Shown here piece after piece: positions 20,216-30,529 of a DNA stretch of 36,946 bases; the first letter of the stretch is position 1, and each line of letters starts with the position of its first letter. A program made the translations under genes and the position numbers. Source of the DNA: Nemertoderma westbladi (taxonomy: Eukaryota > Xenacoelomorpha > Nemertodermatida > Nemertodermatidae); NCBI GenBank assembly GCA_032718475.1, contig JAUCBJ010006835.1, positions 1 through 36,946 of the forward strand. The letters run 5' to 3'. The notes under the pieces are model-generated. The model saw only the letters and a program-made list of their open reading frames with translations. It ran no database searches and had not been told where the DNA came from.

Positions 20216-20912
20216 ACTTACACTACTATATAAGGTTTCGACCCTGCAATAGAATTCCAAGCTACGGTATTCAATCCAGTAAGTACCCAATGGCTCAATG
20301 TTTATTATTATTTTTGTCCTTAGTGATATTTTCACGCTGAATTAAGAGTGCCATTTTCATTCAATAATGTACGTAGTTTTGTTGCATTTTGATCAAAAAA
20401 CTTATCGCTCACACCTAGGCTAGAACGAATCGCTCACGCACTCACTCACACCTATACTAGAACGAAAAGTGTGTTGATAGTGATACAAACTTCTGTCCTG
20501 CAATGTGAAAATTCCGTACATTCCGAGAAAATTGCCTTCAAAGATTAAATCTTCCCTCTTAAAACTACAGAATCTGTCTGGGGTCTGGTTGGTTAATAAT
20601 GTCTGGCGTGAAGGAAGCACACCAGAGCTAATGGTATGTTCAGTTGAATCTAGTCTGTCTGACTAGTGGTCGGTCTCTAGCTGTCACACAGACATGAAGA
20701 GACAGCGATTTCACTAAGCCGTTTGTGCATGTACGTTCGTTTTTTAATATTCGCGCCGTACACTGCTGGCGACGCGCGCCTGCATTATCAAATTCGCGCC
20801 ATAATAAAATATAAACGGCCCAACCCCTAATTAAAAAGTGTAGAAACTTTACTTAGGGTTTACAATGCAATTGCAATGTCTTTTCACTAGTCGGCAGGTT
20901 GTTCCGTAGCCA
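20216..20912. other. Gene-free intergenic DNA
   Basis: A short tandem of CGCTCACACCTA(G/T)(G/A)CTAGAACGAA occurs at about 20405-20466. GC-rich words (GACGCGCGCC) appear near 20770. No exon was recognised. Confidence 0.4.
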
Positions 20913-21470
20913 CACTGAAAAAATTGTTCGGCGGTTCTTTTTTTAACCTCTGGTATAAAATTTGCAACCGATGGTTGCTCTTTTAAAACCTCTGGTTACA
21001 AATTGGCATATGCTAAAACGGTGGTTTAAATTTTCCCAAAGTGCAGTGTTACATTGAAACGGTGGTTTTCCGGATTGTAATTAGTGCTATCATAAAACAG
21101 AAACAGTGTTTGACTTAGGAATAAACGGCGGTTCATATTATTTGATACAAAGTAACCGGTGGTTTAACACTTACATTAATCGATTGGTTGAAAAATACAT
21201 ATAACCGTTGATTTAAAACACAGTAAACGGTGGTTGAAAACTTAGAATAACCGGTGGTTTACAAAAATTCAAATCACAGTTTGTTTACAACACAGTAAAC
21301 GGTAGTGGATACCTTAACCGGTGGTTTACAAAAATTAAAATCACCGTATGTTTACAAGGTATTAACGGTGGTTGAAGACTTAGACTTAGAATAACCGGTG
21401 GTCTACAACTTACATGGAACGGTGGTTGAAAACTTAAAACAACCTGTGGTTGACAACATATAGTAAACAT
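20913..21470 (+). repeat. About 18 irregular copies of an AACGGTGGTT-like word
   Basis: Starting from CACTGAAAAAATTGTTCGGC, the word A(A)C(C/-)GGTGGTT(T/G)(A)A recurs about every 25-40 bases on the same strand. Clear examples are near 21017, 21058, 21160, 21229, 21253, 21320, 21366, 21398 and 21420. The spacers differ, so this is not a simple tandem array. Such clustered subterminal words are typical of CACTA/EnSpm transposon ends, and the first bases, CACTG, fit that class. No matching opposite end was found in the window. Confidence 0.7.
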
Positions 21471-22243
21471 GCTCATGTTTCATAGTTTCTTTCTAAAATG
21501 TTGTTGATCCACATGTTAATTGAACATCTAATAACATAATATCCAATCATGTAATCAATCTTAATACGTTTGGTAAGTACGTTTTTATGTAACATGTTTT
21601 ATCAGGTAAATATTTAACGATTGTTTTACATGATTTACATGTTTTACATTATTTATAACATAAATCAAGCATTTCCTTATATTTGTTGAATGCTACTTTA
21701 TCATGTTGAACAAAAATTGTGTTATAAATTACAATGTATGTCTTAGGGATGTTTGAATAAACCGCCATAAGTTGACCGCTAATTCTGCAATTTGTTCATA
21801 CTGTCATAGGCCTATCATAATTCAGCCATTTTTTGTGAAAGTGCCATTGCCATCCTGCGCTGTCCTGCAATCGCAGAATCGGTACCGGTACAATCCTGAA
21901 ATTTGATTACAGTGATGCAGTGTATCACTGCCACTGGTGCAGTAGTGGTACCGGTTGCCGGTAGTACAGAACAGTAGTACAGCAGTACAGTACTGTTGTA
22001 GTAGGGCTGTGTAGGGCTGTAGGGTAGTCGGTAGTGTACCAGGCAGCCAGGTACCGGTCACCTGCCGGTACTCTTTTTGTTTTGTAGTTGTACCTGTAGG
22101 GTAAACCGGGGTTGTATGGCCATGTGGGTTGTATGGCCACGCACCCTTGACATAAAGTGCTATAACTTTACTTTATTTTAATGTCTGTCAGTTTTTATTA
22201 CTTCTAAATCAAGCTGAATAATTTTCCAATAAAATGACATAGA
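21471..22243. other. Gene-free, low-complexity stretches
   Basis: ACATGTT/TTTACATG words recur at 21480-21720, and AGTAC/GTAG/CCGGTA words at 21880-22080. Open frames here are products of the simple sequence. Confidence 0.4.
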
Positions 22244-22885
22244 CCTAGGCCCCTTTATGGAATCCATCCAAAAAGTGCGCCGGATAGCGCGCCGACCAAT
22301 TTTTATGCGCGCCGCGCGCCGATGCCATTTCGAAGAAAAACCCCGCGCCAACTAAATTTTTAAGCACGCCGATCAGCCGATGCAATTTCGAAGAAACCCC
22401 GCACCAACTAAATTTTTAAGCGCGCCACATATTGAAACAATTTTGAAGAGCTCCACGCCAATGCAAATTCAATTTTGAGGGAGTGTAACCAATCTGTCAA
22501 TCTCAGTCAGTACTGCGGTACCAGTCCCTGCTGCCCTATATCTGTATACAACAGTAGCCTAACCACTGAACCATACAACAGAAAAAGAAAGGCGAGCGAA
22601 GCGAGCCGAAATTTTTTAACAGCTAATGCCAGAATGCTATTTTTAAGGCACTTCCATAATTGTTAAACCTGTAAACTAACAAATCGGCGCCGGTTTTTAT
22701 TTTTGGGAGCGCCACGCGCCAAAGCTGAAAGCCGGCGCGCTTTACGATTTTCGAGCGCGCCACGCGCCAAAGTCGGTGCGCTTTACGATTTTCAAGCGCG
22801 CCACGCGCCACATTGGCGCGATTTTATTGCAAAGTGCGCCGGATTAATCCGGCGCAATGTGTATGGATTCCAGTCTGGCGCTAGG
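22244..22885. mobile_element. MITE-like element rich in GCGCGCC words
   Basis: The left end has CCTAGGCCCCTTTATGGAAT, then CCATCCAAAAAGTGCGCCGG. The reverse complement of the right end has CCTAGCGCCAGACTGGAATC, then CATACACATTGCGCCGG. These make an imperfect inverted end of about 45 bases. The interior has repeated blocks of GCGCGCCACGCGCC with TTTTTAAGC or TTTACGATTTTC. The short open frame over the right half is a by-product. Confidence 0.7.
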
Positions 22886-23003
22886 CCCTATAAACCATAT
22901 ATTCAACTTATTCCATTATTTTACAGTGACATGGCAAAGTTTCAGTTCATGAAAAAGTGCAACTTTTAGGTTTTGTGAATTTAGAGTAACACACACTAAC
23001 AGG

Positions 23004-23955
23004 CAGGGTTGGCAACCAATGGTTTTTCTCACCATTGGTTTTTTATGGTTTTTTGGTTTAACCAACTTTTAAAAAAAGGCGAAAAAATTGGTTTTTTATG
23101 GTTTTTCATAAAATTTTACAATTAACGCTATAAATAATATAAAGCAGACTGGTAGTCGCATTTCTTTTTCATTTTACACTGTCAGACTGTTAGAATGAAA
23201 AAATTTCGAACACTTTGAGTTTTGCTCGCGTTTCTTTTTCATTTTGCACTGTTACATGTAGAATGAACAAATTTCGCTCACTTTGAGTTTTGCTCGCGTT
23301 TCTTATTTCATCTGTTCATTTTGCAATGTTAATGAAAAGGTTTTGCTCGCTTCGCTGGCGTATGTTTCTAGTTTACATTGTTAAAATGTTGTGTGCCCTT
23401 TTTTTCGGTGCATGCGCGGTACCGGTATATCAGTATATTGTCCAATACTGCGCGGCTGAAAAATTGTGCGCAGGCGTTGTGCGCGGTTCAGTGGTGGTTT
23501 GCAGCCTGGATGGCGTGCAGTGGAGCAGTGCAGACGTCTGGCAGTCTGGACGTTGGTATGTATTTTTACGTTGTATGTCAGTCAGTCAGTCTCAGTATGT
23601 TGTTAGTATTTTGTCACATGCTGACATGGCTGCATGGGCTGATGGGTTGGATGAGAGTAAGGACCGAACAGCAGAAGAAACGCTTCAAACCAGCATACCG
23701 TACTGAATGTGGCCTTATTCAGTTATTCCAGTATTTTGTTCTATTGGGCAAGCGCAAGGCCCAAGGCAGCAAGGGTTGTACTGTCAGACTGTTGTACGTA
23801 GATCCTACATTTATATGTATTGCTGTATTGGATTTAATTAAACCACAGAAAAACCATAAAAAACCATAAAAAACCGAAAAAAACCATAAAAAACCAAACA
23901 ATAAAACCAAAACCAAAAATTTTTTTTCAAAAAACCATGGTTTTTGCCATCCCTG
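23004..23955. mobile_element. hAT-like non-autonomous element
   Basis: The left end is CAGGGTTGGCAACCAATGGT; the reverse complement of the right end is CAGGGATGGCAAAAACCATG. The CAGGG-x-TGGCAA style is common in hAT-group MITEs. The flanks TAACAGGC (22997-23004) and CAACAGGC (23956-23963) form an 8-bp target duplication with one mismatch if the outer C is shared, and 8 bp is the hAT size. Both subterminal parts are full of TGGTTTTTTA words. Inside, a ~70-bp unit (TTTGCTCGCGTTTCTTTTTC) repeats about three times at 23150-23360. Open frames of 138-163 codons (23290-23869) look non-coding, with no recognised domain. Confidence 0.8.
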
Positions 23956-23963
23956 CAACAGGC

Positions 23964-25682
23964 AACAGGTGCCTTCTGGAACAAGTTAATGCTTGTCCAT
24001 ATTGTAATGATGTTGAATAGTAGCCTATGTTTATTAAATTATAATTAATAAATAATTTAATTTATTCGATTTCGTTAACTTTTAGATGAGTTATTTACCC
24101 TCAAAAAATCATGGCCATACCACATATACAGTTGGGTATTCTCAGCGAGATTTCGCTGCTTTGTGAAACCAAATCTCGCTGCCTATTTCCTCACAATTGC
24201 AGCCAAATCGGGTTGGTTGCCTTTGAGATCTCCGAACATCAAAGGATGCCCGACTTGCTACTTGAGATCTGCTAGACATACCTTCTGGGATATGAGTGAC
24301 ATCTTTCTGAGTCTCAATTGCCTAACTACAAACTTCCCCAAGCCGTAGGTATCACGTACCTAATAGCAACAGACTCAGACTCCCAAATGGCCACTGGGCT
24401 TTAGTCAGATTGATGAATAGGATGGCCGCATCTACCTACAGTAGGTCCAGAGGTCTATACTATACCAGTATAGAGCTGTGATGTAACTCCTACATGTCTT
24501 ACTACCAGCGAGGCTTTGTATTCACTTTCACAGGTTTCGTATATCAGTATAATCCTATTATATCGCTTAACAATCATGCATTAATATGCTAATATGCAGT
24601 ATGCACACTTCAGCACTTACAGTAGAAAATCAGAAATTGAATACATATCTGTATAAGTAAGTGAATAAGCGTGTATGTATAGATGTACTGACTTCAGTTA
24701 GGGAGCACTACCCAGAATGGGGGTGGACGGACACCCTGAAAGGGGGTGGACAACTGTCGTCAACTGAGCAATTTTTGACTTGAATTTGTATGTAAAATTA
24801 CAAAAATCAAGTACGAAAGTTTCGTGTTCGGTACGTTATATTGAAATTTATATCATTAGATAGAGCATATCGAAATACATATTTTGTATGTACAAAAATA
24901 AATTTCTATGTATAGAAAAAGTTTTATTAGCAAATGAAGATGATCCACCCCGTTTCGCAGTGGACAGTCACTTTTTTAACAGCACACAAAAGCCAAGCGG
25001 CACTGCCTTTCAACTAGTCTGGAGAAGTGTGTAGTGGAGATAGAGATGCCTGATAATTGACAGATGCAGTTCTGGCAGAGAGCTCTCTTTATATTTAGGC
25101 TATTGAGGTATTGAGCTGTTTAATGGATTGGTTGTTGGAGACAATTAAATTGAACCAGTACACTGTTGCATTACATTACATAAAATACTGCTGCTACTAC
25201 CAAGACCCACTCTACTACTAATAACACAAAACACCTCACCATGCAGCCATGCCCATGACTAAGAACCAAAGAGACTAAAAGGAGGGACTGCAATTAAAGA
25301 GTTTATTGATTGCTATTAACTGATTAAGTTAAGGAATATTTATGCTACAATTTCCAGGAAATGGAATACGGTATAGCCTACATTATTTATTTTGATAAAT
25401 GATTATATATGCAGATAGGCCTATGTGACATATTGTTACTTAAATTATTTATTTATTTTAATAAAATTGAATGGAAGAATGGGGGGTGGGGGATGATCAA
25501 GGGGAGGGGGGGGGGGGGGGGAGACTCGACGCAATCAAAATTAAATCATCTCCAGGCCAGGGGAAAATCGATGCAAATGACAGCTTATTACGCAATTGCA
25601 CAAATGACGCAATTCCTTGGCGAATTTGAATATTGTCTCCGCGAATTAACAATGTTAATTATTTTGTTCGACATTAAATAAT
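23964..25682. other. Gene-free intergenic DNA
   Basis: At 24138-24348 a more GC-rich stretch is open in several frames after an acceptor-like TATTCTCAG, but no family is recognised and I do not call a gene. A poly-G run lies at about 25507-25520. The rest is AT-rich. Confidence 0.4.
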
Positions 25683-25867
25683 CAGGGGGGACAATAAATT
25701 GGGGGACAATTGTACCCCAATTGCCAATGACACTTACCCACAAATGATAAGATATTGTGGGGGGTAATTGCCCAGGGGGCAATTGTCCTCAGGGGGTAAT
25801 GGTCCTCGGGGGCAATTGTCCAGGGGGCAATTGTCCGGGGGGCAATTGTCCTCAGGGCAATTATCCG
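25683..25867 (+). repeat. Minisatellite of GGGGGCAATTGTCC-like units
   Basis: About ten degenerate units of 14-16 bases with a CAATTG core flanked by G and C runs (for example GGGGGCAATTGTCCTC). It abuts the left end of the 4-kb inverted-repeat element. The protein-like frames (GGNCPGGNCP) are by-products. Confidence 0.85.
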
Positions 25868-25879
25868 GGTCAGCCTAAT

Positions 25880-26040
25880 CACCCAACTACACCCAACTTT
25901 CACCCAACTACACCCAACTACACCCAACTACACCCAACTACACCCAACTTTCACCCAACTACACCCAACTTTCACCCAACTACCACCCAACTACACCCAA
26001 CTTTCACCAACTACACCCAACTTCAACACAACAGCATCCA
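25880..26040 (+). repeat. ACCCAACTAC/ACCCAACTTTC minisatellite, left end
   Basis: Units of 10-11 bases in head-to-tail order with ACTAC and ACTTTC variants. It is the mirror of the block at 29660-29893. Confidence 0.9.
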
Positions 26041-26955
26041 ACTTACACCAAACTATACTGTATGGCACCTATCTTCCACAAATTACAATATGTACAGTAA
26101 CAAACTCTGAACTTCTTTGAAGAATTGCTGAGATAAGAACTTTTAAAAGTTGCATGTACTCGTGCTGTATTTTGCCATCACTGCCCTGCAATTATGAAAA
26201 TAACTAACTAACATTTTATTTTTATTGCAGGTTGATTCTAGAATAATTGATGAATTTAGCAATAAATATACAAAGGAGAGACACAGAGACTATTGACGAA
26301 CGATCCAGATACCTATAGATGTCTACACATACCACGCATCAAAACTCCAAACTAAGCTACAGTACAAACTAAACTGGCGCTGTGGGATTGCGGTGAAAAT
26401 GAAAACGGTATTGATACACAGGAGGGTCACCGTCACAGCCTTAACGACGAAATCGCATTATTGGAAACTTCTGCTGTGGGAATAGCAATGCAGATAATTC
26501 GTACAAAGTTAATGGACATAAGTTCTATATTATACAGTATGTTTAATGCAATTATAATAATGTAATTATCCTTTATGTATCATAAAATACAAGAAAATAA
26601 ACTGTAACATTATTTTCAGCTTCTTTATCTTAAACGTTATGGCCTTTATACTGTATTAATTAATTTTTAACGAAACAACAGAAATAATTTTAGAACTTTT
26701 TACATTTCTCATTACATTTTACATGTCTCAAGTTTACACTCCATTTGGCTCCCTGATCCAATCTTAATGGTTAGCAAATAAAGTACTTTCTGTATAATAT
26801 AGGCGAATAATAAATTTCTCATGGAACCAAAATAATAAACGAAAGATAAGATCAAATTAATATAAAGGCCACGAAGTTTAGAATAAAACTGTTGAAAATA
26901 AAGACTACTGTATGTTACAATCTTTCTTGTAATATGATACAAAGGATAATTATAA

Positions 26956-27087
26956 TATTTTATTGTTAAATTTCTGAATTACTTAACGCTTGTCCTTGGA
27001 CAAGCCGTAAATATAGTAGATAGATGGATTATTTGCGGCTCGTTCATAGACGAGCGTTAAGTAATCAAGAAATTTAACAATAAAACA
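26956..27087. repeat. Hairpin with ~50-bp arms
   Basis: TTTATTGTTAAATTTCTGAA, then TTACTTAACGC at the left, mirrored by GCGTTAAGTAATCAAGAAAT, then TTAACAATAAA at the right. The loop carries GTAAATATAGTAGATAGATG. This is a small fold-back element nested in the 4-kb element. Confidence 0.85.
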
Positions 27088-27417
27088 ACGTATTATAGTG
27101 TATAATGTACTTTTATCTCACTTCGGTCCCTCGTTTCAATATTTCACTAACTCGAATATGATAATAACTCGAAATAAATTTTCCAGTATTTACTAATTAT
27201 CATAGTGCGTTAAGGCTCGCCTTTACTACGTGGCTCGCATGTTCTCGCTGTTATGCCTCAGAACTAAACATTAGATATATTGTACTGTATGTCCTACTCA
27301 TCTTCACATCCAAAAAGCGACGTAGATTAGGATTTGTATGGTTTTTGACTATTTTATAATTTGCTTTATAATTTTTTATTTTCAAAAATCCTGACCTGCG
27401 AGAAAGTGGTGAAAGGT

Positions 27418-27640
27418 AAGTGTAGTTGGGTGGAAGTGAGACAATGTTGAGTGTACTGTAGTTGGGTGATAGTTGGGTGTAGTTGGGTGGAGAATTGGGT
27501 GTAGTTGGGTGAAAGTTGGGTGTTGTTGGGGGTAGTTGGTTGAAAGTTGGGTGTAGTTGGGTGAGAGTTGGGTGGAAGTGGAGTGTAGTTGGGTGAAAGT
27601 GAGTCAAAGTTGAGTGTAGTTGGTTGGAGAGTTTGGTGCT
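27418..27640 (-). repeat. Third block of the CACCCAACTA minisatellite
   Basis: TAGTTGGGTG(T/A) units, more degenerate than the end blocks, in the same orientation as the right-end block. It lies in the centre of the 4-kb element. Confidence 0.85.
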
Positions 27641-27898
27641 CTGTGGGACGAGTCACGCAGTCAGGGCAAGCCTTAGCGCACAATTGCAATTAGTAAAAAT
27701 AGGGCAAAATTTCATCTCCAGTAGGTCGTTCTGTCCGCTTGTCTGTCTGTAACGAAAAATTCATTCGTAAGTAACTTTTGAAGATTTTCGCCAACTGATC
27801 CACATTAAAGCCCGATGAGAAACCCCACTTGGGATCCGACTATGTAGCAACATACCTAAAGTGTGTGACATATTATTCATTCACATGTGAGAATTTAG

Positions 27899-28441
27899 CT
27901 TGGAAACCTCAATGTTGATCAGATAGACTTTGCTGATGACTTAGGAGTACTCTCAGAATCATTAGAGGGAGCCCAACGGCTCCTCAGCTCATTAGAACAT
28001 TCTGCTTCTAGTTTTGGTCTTTTTATTACCTCCAGAAAGACCACAATTTTGACAGTTAACTTTGAAAGTCCTCAGCAAGTCTCTGATCGGATGAGCATAA
28101 TCTCAAAGGATGGTATGCTTGAGCATGTGGACAACTTCTGTTACCTGGGATCATGGATCCGGAAGTCAGATGAGGACCTTCGAATACGTAAGGGAAAGGC
28201 ATGGGCAGCCTTGAATAGGCTTTCCAGGATTTGGAAGTCACCGAGAATTAATCGGAAACTCAAGGTCCGATTATTTAGAGCAGCAGTAGTTCCAGTACTC
28301 CTCTACGGGAGTCCATGCTGGGCTCTAACTGCTGAGGACACCAAATCTCTGGATGGCACATTCACAAGAATGCTACGCCGGGTTCATTGTGTCAAGTACA
28401 ATGCACACATTAGTTTGGAAACCTCAATGTTGATCACGTGA
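27899..28441 (+). pseudogene. Non-LTR reverse transcriptase fragment with FADD motif
   Basis: One frame runs for about 180 codons. It begins LNVDQIDFADDLGVLSES, where FADD is the catalytic (Y/F)xDD motif of reverse transcriptase. The thumb follows: FCYLGSWIRKSDEDLRIRKG, KAWAALNRLSRIWKS, KLKVRLFRAAVVPVLLYGSP and CWALTAEDTKSLD. It stops at HCVKYNAHIS, exactly where the fragment at 6796 begins (HCVKYNAHISNQT), so the two pieces overlap in one family. The remaining palm upstream and the C-terminus downstream are missing. A 22-base direct repeat (TTGGAAACCTCAATGTTGAT, CA) lies at 27900-27921 and 28415-28436. It is a dead fragment inside the 4-kb element. Confidence 0.85.
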
Positions 28442-29195
28442 GGATTTTCGAATGGGTGGAATGTCTGAAAGATTAAATACACTTCTCCCATTTCGTTGTT
28501 TGTAATAAAATAAGCTGAATATTGTCATATCCTACTGTACATATACTGTACAGTATGTACTAGAGACCACAAGCCGCGTCTATATGATTACGTTGATCAA
28601 CGTCTGCAATTCTCTACCCTAGTGTGATGAATTATTATTTCTACTACTGTAAGATCTGTAATGTATAACGATCTTATCGATTCTCATACTGTAGAGATCT
28701 TGTCCATTCTGGCATCGCCTGTATGTGAAGATCATAATAAGTTCCTTGCAGAAATTCCCTTGACCTGTACAGATCTTACCAGATCCCCTTTTAGTTTATC
28801 AAAAATGTAAAATGTTCTAAAATTATTGCTGTTGTTTCGTTAAAAATTAATTAATATAAAGGCCATAAAGTTCGTCCATGTGAATAATACCAGGATTTCA
28901 CTTTTCGGTCGACATTTTATTGGAATTTTATGTATGAAGATTTTTTATTTTTTTTAATTTATCTTTTTGATACGTTTCGTTTTGATACGGCTAAATTTCG
29001 TTTATTGTTTTGGTTAGATTCAGCCCTTTTGTAACCTGTGATTTTAATGAAAACCTGGGATTCTTCACATGGGGGCAACTGCAAAGTTAAATATATAACG
29101 GCAGAAAGTGTTTACATGGGCCCAAGATTAAAATAAAGCTGCTGAAAATAATGTTACAGTTCTTTTTCTTGTATTCTATGATACATAAAGGATAA

Positions 29196-29462
29196 TTACA
29201 TTATTATAATTGCATTAAACATACTGTATAATATAGAACTTATGTCCATTAACTTTGTACGAATTATCTGCATTGCTATTCCCATAACAGAAGTTTCCAA
29301 TGCGATTTCGTCGTTAAGGCTGTGACGGTGACCCTCCTGTGTATCAATACCGTTTTCATTTTCACCACAATCCCACAGCGCCAGTTTAGTTTTATACTGT
29401 AGCTTGGATCGTTCGTCAATAGTCTCTGCGTCTCTCCTTTGTTTATTTATTGCTAAATTCAT
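29196..29462 (-). CDS. 88-codon open frame in the right arm, function unknown
   Basis: An ATG-started minus frame MNLAINKQRRDAETIDERSK ending ILYSMFNAIIIM. Upstream on the same strand there is a pyrimidine-rich TTTATATTTATTGCAG, which looks like a splice acceptor. The matching region of the left arm (26250-26565) is nearly identical in DNA but has a frame-breaking deletion (CAGTACAAACTAAAC against CAGTATAAAACTAAAC) and other changes. I do not recognise the protein. It may be a remnant of the element's own gene, a captured exon, or chance. Confidence 0.2.
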   Translation of the reverse strand: MNLAINKQRRDAETIDERSKLQYKTKLALWDCGENENGIDTQEGHRHSLNDEIALETSVMGIAMQIIRTKLMDISSILYSMFNAIIIM

Positions 29463-29659
29463 TAATTATTCTAGAACCAACCTGCAATAAATATAAAACG
29501 TTAGTTTGTTATTTTCATAATTGCTCAGCAGTGGGGGCAACATACAGTACATGAAACATTTAAAAGCTCATATCTCAGCAATTCCTCGAAGAGTTGGTTA
29601 CTGTACATATTGTAATTTGTGGAAGTTTGGTGCCATACAGTAGGTATAGTTTTGTGTAA

Positions 29660-29893
29660 GTTGGATGCAGAGTGGAAGTGGAAGTGCAGTGGAAGTTGGG
29701 TGTAGTGGGGTGGAACTGTGTGGGTGTAGTTGGCTGAAAGTTGGGTGTAGTTGGGTGAAAGTTGGGTGTAGTTGGGTGTAGTTGGGTGAAAGTTGGGTGT
29801 AGTTGGGTGTAGTTGGGTGTAGTTGGGTGTAGTTGGGTGAAAGTTGGGTGTAGTTGGGTGTAGTTGGGTGAAAGTTGGGTGTAGTTGGGTGTT
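29660..29893 (-). repeat. CACCCAACTA minisatellite, right end
   Basis: TAGTTGGGTG(TAG/AAAG) units, more regular than in the left arm, running to 10 bases from the element's right border. Confidence 0.9.
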
Positions 29894-30133
29894 TAGGCTG
29901 ACCGTCCCAACGATGAGATTCTAATTTTCAAATTAATTTATAGGCCTACAGAATTTTATGACGGTTCTAATGGCATAATTTTTAGAATGCCAATGTTAAA
30001 ATTTCACTGTCGGTTTTCAAATGAAATTTAGCATTGTTTTCTATGGAGAAATTTCACTCTGAGAGCATTTTCCGCGGACACATTCTGGCTGTAAATTGGA
30101 CAAATTGTCACCAGTGCTCCTGACTGTAGTACT

Positions 30134-30188
30134 ACTAGGATCGGCATGCTGCATTGCAGCTGCATTTTTAAGAATGCTGTGCCGGCTT
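30134..30188 (-). mobile_element. 55-bp retrotransposon 3' end with 12-bp target duplication
   Basis: The reverse complement is identical, base for base, to 7099-7153, the 3' end of the retrotransposon described at 6776-7154. It is flanked on both sides by TGACTGTAGTAC (30121-30132 and 30188-30199). This is an extreme 5' truncation. Confidence 0.85.
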
Positions 30189-30529
30189 GACTGTAGTACA
30201 GTAATAGTAGTAGCAGCAGTAGTACAACTGTAGTACCGTATCGGCCTCGGCCAGCCGCTGAGCCAAGTAACTGACTGCTGGACTGACTGAGTAACGGTGA
30301 CACAAACACAGTCATGACAGCTGACTGGCTGACACTCCTAACAGCACACCGGTCTGCCGGTAGTGCTGTAGTGGCAGAGTGGTGAGTGGTATGTACCTAT
30401 ACTGGCAGGTATACCATATACGACAGTCAGACAGTACGAGTCAGCCTGTCAGCCAATCCACACAGTCAAATCACCATTATTACAGTATTAGCATTAGGCC
30501 TATATTTCAGGTACCGTAATTCAGGGTAA

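Larger units (their letters stand above)
25868..29903. mobile_element. 4-kb element with giant (~850-1100-bp) inverted repeats
   Basis: The left end begins GTCAGCCTAATCACCCAACT; the reverse complement of the right end begins GTCAGCCTAAACACCCAACT. The arms stay homologous from both ends through a minisatellite, then a segment with CTTACACCAAACTATAC, GAATTGCTGAGATA and TTTATTGCAGGTTG. They continue through a coding-like stretch (26230-26560 against 29196-29490) and on to about 26720 and 28795. The right arm has about 270 extra bases. The centre (about 26720-28795) holds a small hairpin, a third block of the minisatellite and a reverse-transcriptase fragment. It has no complete transposase. It could be a fold-back transposon or an inverted duplication of a smaller element. 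Confidence 0.75.

Noticed and set aside
23290-23869. Overlapping 138- and 163-codon open frames
   Set aside because: They lie inside the hAT-like MITE, have no recognisable domain, and end in the repeat-derived QKNHKKP tail.
24138-24348. Possible exon after TATTCTCAG
   Set aside because: Open in several frames but no family was recognised and no start, donor or partner exon seen.
25757-26110. 117-codon frame of GGNCPGGNCP and HPTTPN repeats
   Set aside because: It is a translation of two minisatellites.
30028-30315. 95-codon minus frame with a poly-Leu stretch resembling a membrane segment
   Set aside because: The Leu run is a CAG/TAG-type simple repeat and the next part is the retrotransposon 3' tail.
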